Shown: positions 50,701 to 62,700 of the stretch, in pieces
Position numbering within the stretch: position 1 is the stretch's first letter
How the letters are laid out: every line of letters starts with the position of its first letter
NCBI GenBank assembly: GCA_002633005.1
Contig: NMRA01000513.1
Location: 69,702 to 133,701 of the forward strand
DNA from: Phoronis australis
Lineage: Eukaryota; Phoronida; Phoronidae
Reading direction: 5' to 3'
Length of the DNA stretch: 64,000 bases
Translations under genes and position numbers: made by a program
The notes under the pieces: generated by a model
The model's database searches: none
What the model was told of the DNA's origin: nothing
The model's input: only the letters and a program-made list of their open reading frames with translations

Positions 50701-53700
50701 ATCACGCTAAAGAAGTACAGTTGTATTCATTGACAACTTGTAAAGGTGAAAACAAAAATATCGGCAAATAAGTGACCTTTGCACTAATGACGTAACTTGG
50801 AGGCTGACATAGCCAGCATCATGTAGTGTTACTCCCCAAACAGCACGGCACGATGCTTAATGGATACGGTAAAGTTATATTATGGCGGATCATTTTCGAC
50901 ACAAAACTCGTTCTTAAAATACTTGTTAATTTTCACCCTTCTTCATATTGACAGCTTCACTAATATGTTGAGTTTTAACTAATTTGAGCGAACAATCACA
51001 GAGATATTGACCGAGCAATCACAGAGATAAAGAATTAGCGTGCAAGTTCCATTTCAAGATTTTATAGTTTAATGACATTCTGACAGGGGTGACTTAATCG
51101 TGGTTAAACGATTTTAGTGTGTAGTAATTTCCAAAAAATGGAAGGTCATCCATTATAATTTTTACATAATTTTGACAAATTGACTGAATTCGGATTGTCA
51201 GATGTCAATTCCCTTCAAATTAAAATAGGTTGCCCTGAAAATCGTTGAGAAAGGAGTTATAGTTTTTTCCAACAGAGGTATAGGTGATATGCCCTTCAGT
51301 TTTCATTGTAGACAACACAAATGTCGAAAATGGTAAGGATTATACCAGTAAGTCCAAGCAGAATGGAGCAAATATTTGATATTTTACTGGTCTCCTAAGC
51401 AGGTGCCTGGGAAAGTAAGGAATTTACGGGCTTACCGTGTGAAGCTCCGTCGGGTCCTGTACTGGTGCTGCCTGTTGATCCGGAATGTCTTAGCCATCTG
51501 TACCCAGTCGGCGAAGAGTTTTGAAATCCACACAAATCAGTCTCGAAGCTACAGCTATACAATCTCGCTGCAACAGATATTGCAGTTACAAAGTAAGGTA
51601 CTTTGTTTTCAAAAATCAACAAAAATACTAGGTTACACTTTTTATGTGTAATCTCGGTTCAATATAACTTTCTAAAGTCATAACTATTTTTCCATACAGC
51701 GTCTGTCTAAACACTCTGAGTATTCTAATACGGTTTCCCACTACCGCGTAAGACCAATAACTGGATGCTTTTTACCAGTAGGATATTTCGATGTGACTTC
51801 GTAGTTAAAAGTATATTTTTGCCGTTTGAGATGAAGCACGTCCTATTTTACAACGACTTTTCCTCGCTTCAGGCGAAATTGCATACGATAAGCTATCCTC
51901 TGTCTACACAATGCACTAATCGTATACGATTCGTATGCAAAATCGTAAGACGACAGAAGGTGTGTAGATAGAGTTTAGTGCAGTTGGCCTTGATGCTGTG
52001 ACCTCGCTAGACCACAAGCTCTAATACCATAAACTACTCATATTGTAAAACTTGTTGGAATTACTTTTTGCTACCAGAACTAACTTGTCACAAATCCCTG
52101 CGCATGCCATTGCTGTCAGTGCCATATGTTGGTAAGCATGCAATCTATAGAAATATCATTCGAGATGCATGCATTGCCTACTGTATTAACATTACCCATT
52201 TTGCCTGAACCAAAGATGTCCGGCTTGGCAATCTTTTTGCACACGGAAGAGTAGGCTGAGTTACACGGTCGATCATACCAGGTTTTTTTACTCCAGTAGA
52301 CACCTAAGCAGTTCTCGGCTACAATTCAAATTGTAACATGTAAAATATGAGGTTAAATGTGTTTCATCTCAGAATGTTACCTGGAAAATATAAAAACGGA
52401 GGTAATCATGAAAACGACTGATGGAAATATAATTCGTTCCTATCGCATATGGCCGGTGAATAAACGCCCTTTAGATTTTTGCCCCAAAGTGATTTTCGTA
52501 GCTTACATGTACACGTACATGTACAGTTGAATGTGCTTTGGTTGTAAATTTACGCTTCATTCGCGTTTCATTTAAGTCGATACTATTGAGACTGTTTTTC
52601 ATTCAGTTGATGTTTCTCATAGTGCAGCATATGAAAAGTCTTTACCTTTCAGAAAGTTTGAGTAGGGGGTATATTAAAAATTTTTGTTGGCTTCAAATCT
52701 TGATTTCCTTTGAATCTTGGTAAAAGTTCCAAGCAATCGTATTATTTTAAAATAAAATTTCGTTTGACTTGTCATAGTGAACGAAAGGGATGTGTTACAA
52801 CACCCGTCAGTTTCTGTATGGCAGTTGTCGTGTACACATTACACGTAATGAAATGTTATTTTTCGAGTGTGTTAAGATCCTATAAGAGAAGACGGGAAGG
52901 GTTTCGAAGGAAATTAAGTTTCTCAATTTTATTTATCTACATACAAATGCGAATACGTAAAGACAATATGGGGATTTACAGCGCGAATATAGTAACGAGC
53001 CGCTGTCTTTTTACCTGTTCCTGAGTTCGGCTGCCCAGATTCCCAGACAATGTAATTCATAGAACTTCTATCAGTCCAAATCCATTTTCCCTCCTCTCCT
53101 GTGTCTGAACCGCCAATCCAAACATATTCAGTTTGGAATCTGATAACAGAGATGAGTGTAAGTAATACAGAAATATATTTCACAAAAGGTGACCATTAGA
53201 CTAGTTGGGCTTTGCGCCTTACGCTACACTGTTTCACAGTGCTACGAAAGGTAGCATTGTAGAATGTTGTTTAACATGGCTTTTCATTACTTTAAGTAAT
53301 GAATCCGACGTCATAACCTTCAGCCTCTCGCCGGTTCCTGCGTGTACATGTACAGATCACACGCAGAAACCAGGCAGTAACACACGCTTTCAGTTATCAC
53401 TAGTTGATGTAACCTCGGCAGTCATTGGTTAGCTTCACAACAACAAGAGGAAATGACCGACTATGAACGATTTTAGCATCGTCATGCCAGTGGCGTAGCA
53501 GCAACTATTTCGTGTAGTAATGTTTAATAGCCGCGTGCTTGAAGCGCATACATGTGCAATAAACACACGTCTGGCCGATTTAACCTGTGCGTTAATCATA
53601 CTGTATGAATACAAGACAGAAACGTAAACAAAAGTCAGCAACAGTAGAAAGATGCACTCCAAAAAGGCAAAACCACAATTTTCTGGGATTCATATTTTTT

Positions 53701-56700
53701 CAAAACATGAATTTTAAGCATCGATTTGTTTGTCGACAACAGACCACATTTACACTTCCCGTATCAGTCATGCCAATTTGTTTGCGTAAAGCGCTACCTG
53801 TTGAGAATTCGGCCAGCCAATCAGAAACGCTGATTTGAAAATAATCCTGAGGAAAACTAAATGATACCTGCGTGCTGGCTAGCCCCTAGCGGCACGCAGG
53901 AAACCAGCGAGTCATTCCCATTGGTTGAAATCTGGGTAACCCCTTTCAGTTTACCAGTTTACGTACAGTGTAATATAGGCGACCACCGTTGACTCAAATA
54001 TAGTTGCAATTGTTTAAAACGGCAGTGACTGAAGTAAACAAAATCAAGGGAACGCCGATCCAGTGGCTTAAGCCCAAACAAGTGCAGTGCATAAAGGCAT
54101 GTGCACGTGGTGGAGATGTGATCGGTATACTTCCCACCAAGACATATGCGCATGGATGCCACACACGGAATTCCGTGTGTTGTTCATCATGTTTTCACAG
54201 GGCCACTTTTCACTATAGGTGGCGCTGTGTCAGAGGTTGCCTTACGCTTCACGCAGACAGCTCCGGATAATAATTTACTTCACAGCTCCAGTAAATGAAT
54301 CTCTGAGAATTTAATAAGAATTGGTAATTTTGACTAAAGCAACGCACTGATTGAAAATAAGTAAATTGCTTTAACTGGTGCTAAACCGTTTGTGATGTGC
54401 TGACGATATCGTGGCAAAAACGTTATTCAGGGAATCAACGAAGTGAGAGCCTAAACCAAACTTTCTGTTGTCACCTTTAGTTAACTGATCCAATAGTTAC
54501 TGGATCTATAATTTTAGGACTTTGCGTAGGGTTTTTGACGGAAGGCTATGTGACTGGGCTGGCGAGACATTTCGAAACCACACTGTCGTAATTCTACTCA
54601 TGCTGTTGTGATATGGATGGGTGAAAGAGGGTGACAATGAAATTTACTACATGTCCTTTTATAGACCCCAACTATCGTCCAGGATTATCAAAATTTTGGG
54701 ATCCTGTGAGGGGGAAGGATAGTATCCACCAGTAGTCTATTCAGAATTCTTCTCGAGGTTATGAGAAACATTGTGAATTGAGCATAACGCAGATGGATAG
54801 CAGAGTAACGTTGTCGCTCGCAATAAGCTACTGAGGAAAATAGCTGTTTACCGTAACAATGGTACATAGAGTTTCTGGTTTTCACACACAGTTTTAGGGA
54901 GATGATAAAAAAGCGACGTTATACGTTTTCAGATTTTGTTGGTTGGCTTGAAAAGAGAAGACATGACACAAAAAATATTGCAATTGTTCTGTAATATTTT
55001 TAAGGAGATTTTCATTTTTGTATGGATTTGCAGAAAAAAATTTTGTTATTCAAATAAACCACAAGAAAAGCCCAAATCTGCCATTTTGTTGTCCATACAA
55101 TGCTTAATTCACTTCATGATAACTCAGCTCTGTTTGTGATGGGAAATAAAAGTGGTTTGCACAATAATCTTGTACACAAACACCATATGAACAAAACAAC
55201 GGAACTATTGACATTTGAACCTGATTGATTTTCAGTTGATGGGAGTGGATTTTATTGACATGTGACAAATAATATTATTCATAACACATTCAAACTCAGA
55301 ATTTCCTACCTTGAGTCAAACAAGGATTCGATTTTGGCCCTTTCTCCGTTGTTATGTATACTCGCCAAATTTCCATTAATACGCTTACAGTTATTTTCGG
55401 CTTCCTGCCACGTCAGCTGTAAGGACAAGCAAGCACAAACTTAACGAAGATCTTGTAACTATGGTTTCTCATTCAGTCGTCATTCATAAAAAGGGCTTAT
55501 ATTTCAATTTAAGGAGGGTAATAATCCTTCACACAGCTACGACAAAAAAACGCCTTTGGCATGCGGTATTTAGGAACCTTTCGGACATTATATTCCAAAA
55601 ATCATTGTTGGACCCCATTACGTCATATCAGAGCCACCATTGAGGACTGTACTTAGGTTATTTGTTTTGTTTTTTTGTGGAACTTTCTTATTTGTCTCTT
55701 TTCGGTTCGCGATCATTTAAAATATAACAAATTCTTTATCTTTTCTAATCACCCAGAGCACCACGAACAATAGAATTCATTGAATGTTTCAACAAGATTC
55801 GCCTTCGCTAATTTGACTCAGGCCAATAAGAGAATTGCCGTTGGATGCAATAAGTAGGCATGGAACACGAACAATAGACTAGATTGCGTTATTCAAAGTG
55901 GTACTCTGCCACTGAGACAAAATTCTATCTGTTCACTAGGTATTTTACTGTCGTAAAAATTTTGAATTTCTTTTGATGGTAAAATTCTTTTGATTTCTAA
56001 ACATTTTCTTTAAGTTACATATTTCATTAAAAAAACTTTCTGTCAAGTGTTCGTCACTTCGTCGGTTTTTCTTCCACAAGGCAAAGCACGTATTTTAACA
56101 TGGTGTGGTAAAACCCCATAGACGTAGGACATTTCCCTTACTCGGAAAATGTGACGTTTGACGTTTGACGTAGAAAAACAAATTCAATGGCGGCTTCATG
56201 AAGTAGTCAATCCTATTAAAAAGCAATTGTTGTAAGTCCCAACTGGCTAGTCATGAAGGTATAGTAATATTCAAATATGTTTTAAAATGCACTTGGAATT
56301 CCTTTTGGCAAATCGCGTGTTTCACTGGCTTGCCTCACGCTGTGCTGTCGGAGTGCGATTATACATTATAATCTGCCGTTAATATCCCTCTTGTCAAAAT
56401 CAACTGCTTGTCGAATTACTGTGCACGCATGCGCGCATTTATCACAAGTGGGAGGGAGATTAGAAACACTCAGTGGTGACTCCGGAGTTTTTCCTTGGCG
56501 AGTATATCAAATATCGTAAATTTTGTTATTCCCTTACAGAGGAAAATCAATAAGCCTGTAAAAGACGTTGCGAGATGATACTTTTGTTAGGAACTGTTTA
56601 AAAGATATTTTTGACGAGCTTTCGCGTTCCATGCCTCTTTAATCCAGGAAATGATGAAAGTTTGCCACCTGGTTTCCAAGAAATATCTACGAACTGAAGT

Positions 56701-59700
56701 AGGTCACGGGTAATAATTTAATGAGAAAACTTGAACATGAAGCCGTTTGAATTGACTGATAACCAATTCATATAATTATGTAACAGAAATTTGAAGATGC
56801 CGAATTCGGCTTAATCCTCAGCCTGTTATACACGTGTCGTGGTCTCGGCGTGAAGCGATATTAGTGCTACGCTGCAATTTCTCACAGGAAGCTGTATGAG
56901 GAGCGCCTCCTGCTGGAGGAAACTGAAATTTCCAAGTGCTTTGATAAGTTTCAGATTCCGCTGCTGCACAATAGTGGACCAGTGTATCTGGTGTTATACT
57001 CACTAAATTGGAAGAACATACGCCAGAATGCCAACTAGCACTGAAGTAAACATTTCAATGCAAAACGCCGTGGTTACTTCTACAAAAGGTGCAGGTTGGC
57101 GTGTGACTAGTTTAAGTGAGTAGGTATCCCAAGTCAAAGGAGTATATGAGCACTATGGCCATCGATTTCTCTCCGATATCTGCGTCAACGTGGAAAAAGT
57201 TCGACGTCAGCAATCAGACTAGCAGTGACGTCATTTGAATCGATATTTGGTCCTTTATAAACACGTATGCAAAATCAAACAGTAAAACATTGAAAAATAC
57301 ATACTGTAAATGCATAATTAAAGTAAACTAAATTGCTAAGATAGTCCTAAATTTAAAAACTTATTCCCATGGTAATCCCTATAAAGATATAAATACAATA
57401 ATTTAATAATATTATAAGATGGGGTAATATGAGTTCGACGATTATTTGAGGTAAATTCAAGCGGACCTATGAAATGCATGAATGATGGCTAGTAAATTAA
57501 ATAAATTAATAAATCAGTAAATACCATCTGCTCTCAGTAGAATTAAACAGGTGAAATGGGAAATTAAATTTAAAAGTATTGACATCCCTCTACGGGTGGC
57601 CGGGAAGAGAATTTCACAAGAAAATTGAAGTTTTTGACCGTAAGTTGTGGAAATTTTTTTTTTTTTTTTCGTCTTCTGGTGAGTGAGAGGCTGTAAACTG
57701 AGCAGTTTATATCTAATGGGTTTGTTTGGTCTCACCTGGATTTTTCTATGGACTGACGCATAGTTGTGCTAGGTCACCAGCTTTAAGGTTATAAAGTACC
57801 CTAGAAAAATGTCCAATATGGCCAACCTTGGAACAGACTCGTAACTCGGATTTTACTTAAAAACATGGTCACGTGATCTAATTGATGACAGATTAGTATG
57901 AAATCAACTTTCAAATTTTACAAAATTTTACTTTCTGAAAATATATACTTTGAGTGAGTTAAATTCTAGTTGTGTAGATTTTTGGTTAAATGAAAACTCT
58001 TGTCGATAAGGTACTACATGGCTTTTACGTGAATAATTAAAATGGAATAACTAATGAAGTATGAAGAATTTTTTGTCATCTTAGATCTAGACTATCATTA
58101 CTATATATACCTGCTCAAGCCTTTCAAACGACTTTAGCATTTTTAATAATGGACTAGTTGTTTCCTCGAACGACTGGGAAGTTTGCTATCTTTTTGGAGA
58201 CCAATGTAACTTTACGTCTGCGCCTCTAAATTTCAGCTATGACCCGATGAAGTCCCAGACTGTATGGTTTAGATGATCGTATCTGGAACTTGGACACACG
58301 GTCACATAACAGTTTCCACCCCGTGAATTTCTAAAATGTCAGTTTTTGGTTTCAGCAATAAATAAAAACGTTTTTATAACATCGGGATTTTTGATTAACC
58401 GTGAATTTCGGTCGAAATGTGACAAGCGTCGATTTAATATGACTACAGGAAATTTGTCAGCTGAATATGGAGTCAAAGAACTCAACACAAACTAAAAACC
58501 TTCACAAAATATGTAAGATTTTTCAACTTAGCCGATTATCCAGCTTTAAACAAGAGATTTCGATTATTTACAAGCACAAAGGAACTGAAAAACAGACCAC
58601 CGGCGACAGGCACGGATCCAGTACGCATGTGTACAGGTTGTCTTGAAACCCGTACTCCGCCATTTCTTGCTGTAACGGAGAAATGTATGTCTCTCCATCG
58701 TGAGACCCCATGTGACACGTGGTGATCCTGCACCCCTCCTTCACAGTATGAATAGACCCAGTCATACACTTACCTTTTGACTTTGAAAGATGTAACAGCT
58801 GTCTTCATAAAACGTCCAGTCTTTAGGGCAATATTCTAAAATATCAAAAAACGGATAAACGAACATTCACAACTTCCCTTGCCGAATGCTTATGTAGATG
58901 GATTTAAAACATGGAATTAGACGACTGTATCGAGGCTTAAGAAATCAGGATCTGTTGTTTTCTAACAGTGACGACTCCCCAACTACACCGTCGTGATTGC
59001 CTAGACTATTCGCCATAAAATTGAGTTTTGATATACAGGTGCCACTTACCCAGCTTTGCCATAATCAAATGAGAGGTGACTTCAATATTTGGGAAGAACT
59101 GAGTGCTCGTTATTGCGGGAGAGCATTTTCAGCAAGAGGCTTGCTGTTGTGTACCCTTCTTCAGTTACAAAATACAAGTTTGGTTTTAAAATACATCATT
59201 CACAACAAGGAAACTGGTGTCAAATGGTTCCTTAGCCACTTTAAACGTGACTTCAGGACATAAAAGAAGTTGCCAAATCCTTACTGCTTGATACCAGGGG
59301 TAAGTTACATCTGGGAGTAATATACATATTGGTCCTAGGTTACATACAAGTTATTCTACATGTTCTGTCGTTCAGCAACTTTTCCAGACGTGAGGGGTTT
59401 TGAACGTGCGATAACATCTGGCTCCTTTGTTAATTGCCCAGTACAGTCTTTTGTCATGTATGATAACAAGCTGGCCAATTATCTCCCAGGCTTCAAAGGG
59501 TTGGCTGAAACCTGGCAGAATGGATTGTCTTAACTTCTGTTGTAGTTGGATGATTTTGGTGATTCAAAAACTAACCATGATCAACATTTTACAAGGAATT
59601 CAGAAATGCTATTGGTTCATGTTCAAATATATTATAACATAACTTTCATTTTAGCAGCACAGCCCAGTCAGGTTAGATACGATCTGATCGGAGATTAAAG

Positions 59701-62700
59701 CAATTATCGAACAAAAGAGAGCCGGCCCTCCAACAATAAATTCCAGAATGGAGTTAATCAGTCGTGTAAGATACTGGCTACAGGGGTGATCTTCCAAACT
59801 TGTTATTGAGCTATGGAATCGAAAAAGTTGGGAGCAACGGGAAAACGCCGTAATGAGGCTTTCATGCCGAAATCTTGTCTACTTTGTATCTGAAAATATT
59901 GTTTAGTCACTTAACTATTAGGGCATCGCAGTCTATAAATAATTTATAGAAATTGTCTCAACAAATAGCAGTATTAATCTTAGTCACTTTGTACTTTTTT
60001 GAGATTCAAATGTGTTTCAGAAATAGTTTTGTGGAACGTAATAACAAATTTCTGACTTAAGTCGTAAGGCACTAAAACAGACCCCAGATCCTTCAGCTTA
60101 ACTAGTCTAAGGCGGGTCATTTTATGCGCTCAGCATGGCCGCAAGGAGCAACGAACACTCAGACCTTGGTTTTAATCAAAAGTTGTTTTTATGGCAGTTC
60201 ATAGCAACAAGCCATTTGATGAACATCATCTCAAGAAATAACAATGAACACCCAGTCCTTTCCGAGCCCAGAACTGCGCCACCTCTCGACCGAGTTTGGA
60301 ATCACTTGCCTGCAGTGGCGTGCAGAGCTTTGGTGAGTTGCCTAGGGCGATATTTATTGGATGCCCCTCCCCCCCCCCTCTCTAATCAATTAAGGACTTT
60401 AGTACTAAGAAAAATTAGTGAGGATAAAACACAAATAGAGACTTTGTTCAATTTAACTACAAATCAATTACAATTTCAAAAATTTTATTCATAATGATTG
60501 GATGCACCCCGGATGTGTGATATGTACAGTATAAGTTCGTGTTGCATGGTGAACAACCTATAGGAATGAACCGATCGCTTCCGGATCGTGATATTATATA
60601 GATATGGACCAATCTCGAGGGTGGTGTCATGTCATATGGACTGATAGAGAACAATGTTGTCCGAGACTGAATAGCACCATGAATGAAATGTGTGATTCCG
60701 CGGCTAGGCGGTAGCCTTACTTCATAACGAAAGTTATCGCGTTGCGATTTATCGGAAGGCAGAAGAATCAGCTGGTCGTGTATAAACGATCTTTCACAGT
60801 GCTACGAAGATAGCTCTGTAGAATGTTGGTTAAGATGGCTCATTGGTTAAAGTTATGAAACCGACGTCATAGCATTCAGTCATTCTCATTGGTTGAAATC
60901 TGGGAAATCCCTTTCAGTTTATTCTTACCTAGTATGGCGACCACCTTTTACTTGAATAGTTGCAATTTATTAAAACGGGCAGCGATCGAAATAAACAAAA
61001 TCAAAGGAACCCCCATCCAGTGGCTTAAGCCCAAACAAGTACATGTTTGTACAGTGCGGCATAAACATCGAGGCATGTGCAAGTGGTGGCCATGTGATCG
61101 GTATTCTTTCCACCAAAGCATGCGCATTGACGCCCACTCACGGACATTCCGTGTGTCGTTCATCATGGCCACAAGGTCACTATTAAGTATAGGTGGTGCT
61201 GTATCAGAAGATATGGTTGTGTCACAAATGTTTCGTTCTAATTGGTCAGTTAGCCATCAATCAAAATCCTGGCGATAGGTCAGTTACTACTGAAATGACC
61301 TAGTTTATTCAACTGTTCTCGCCTTGACGTGAATGGTGCTCGGCTACCGTTCACTTCGGCAGAGAGTCACATTACTTTGTAGCTCTCCGTCGATGGTGCA
61401 CTCCCCCGTGCCACCCTGTAACTGCACTTTGGAGATGGTCGTTTGCGACTGGATGTTCAATCGCTTGAATACTTACGTATCTTAAGCTGAGCGGTCACCG
61501 ACTGTAACAAGAAAAGGGACAAGCTTACGAAGCACTCATTGACTTTTTTTATAGACGCATTCTGTACACGACACTTTTTATGTTTGTGTTTTAACACAAA
61601 GAGGTATATCTTACAATATATTTGATCACGAAACCTTGATATATGTTTTGTTGCAATTAATTGACGTTTCACTTACGAACAATTCACATTTGGGCAATAA
61701 AACATTTGCATGGTCCCGGATTTCATGAGAACCAATTTCAGTGCACGTTATATTCTAGTACAGTACTTAGTATACAATATAAGCAGGTTTCGTGTGTGTG
61801 GGTGTTTGAAAAGTATGAATGCATTTTAGTGAGCTCTAGAGTGTACTACGTTCAACCGGTGATACATGTTTGTGGGGACTTGTAATCACTTACTTGGTTA
61901 TCTAATAAACTTGATAAAAAATTCAAATTGATCAAAACTATAAAAAGTGTAGAAAACTTATTTAAAAATGCAGGACTCCTCGAATAATTGATTATTACCC
62001 AAATTGACCGATAAACCATGCGACCAAGATTCTCACAAGCATTGTTCTAGTGGGGTGTAGGCGCACGTATAGGCGCAGCCAACCACCTTTTGGCATTTGA
62101 ACGTAGCGCCTACGCACCGTAAGTTACGTTCAGTGCTTGAGGTTATACGGGGGCTTTGGGCGCCTACTTACATCCAATTTCACCACTACAGCACCTCTCA
62201 CAATATTGCGTAAGTGCGATGACATCACCACAAATTAACGACTGGGTAAAAGCTAGCACGATTTCAGATTCCGTAGCTCCGGTGAGGGGTGCAAGTTTAC
62301 TGTTCTCTTTTCACTGTTTCTCTGAATGTAATTCATCTCAAAAAGTAGTGATTCACCGTTTGTGTAAGTCGAGTTTGTAACTGAAACTTTTAATTTATAT
62401 CAAATTACTCGGGTCTGCTTCAATGAAATTGTCCCGTAGTCGCGAATAGTTGCAAGAATTCCTTAAAATTTGAACTCTGTCTGTGGCACACCATTGCGTA
62501 CTTCACAAGCTTGATTCGTTTTTAATAACGGGGAAATTTTGTTGGCCACAGCTCCTACTATATGGATAACAGAGAGTTTTCCACAAATTGTTTTTCATGA
62601 AGCAATTATGCACTGTAAAGAGATGCGTTGCGCATGACAAATAATGGCACATATCAATTAACAGCACACATTAGAGAAACTTTTTTGGAAGCAATTACCT

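Larger units (their letters stand above)
50057..51581. repeat. Tandem block C, copy 2
   Basis: Same order as copy 1. The sequence continues beyond 51581 into unique DNA that leads to the lectin exons. Between the copies (49931-50056) is an A-rich filler of unknown origin. Confidence 0.9.

Noticed and set aside
56798-56811. GCCGAATTCGGCTT resembling cloning-vector polylinker
   Set aside because: Short palindrome around an EcoRI site. Flanking sequence shows no vector, so chance is the simpler reading.
56818-57003. 60-codon minus-strand frame as a possible extra lectin exon
   Set aside because: Contains NLVSI by chance, but no other lectin spacing, and the frame is not needed for the continuous model.
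58536-58769. Minus-strand frames just below the first lectin exon
   Set aside because: Intron sequence after the donor at 58773. No lectin pattern, and phase and homology continue instead at 55416.
60135-60494. 119-codon plus-strand frame
   Set aside because: No recognisable domain, low-complexity proline run from a C-rich tract, and lies within a mosaic-gene intron.
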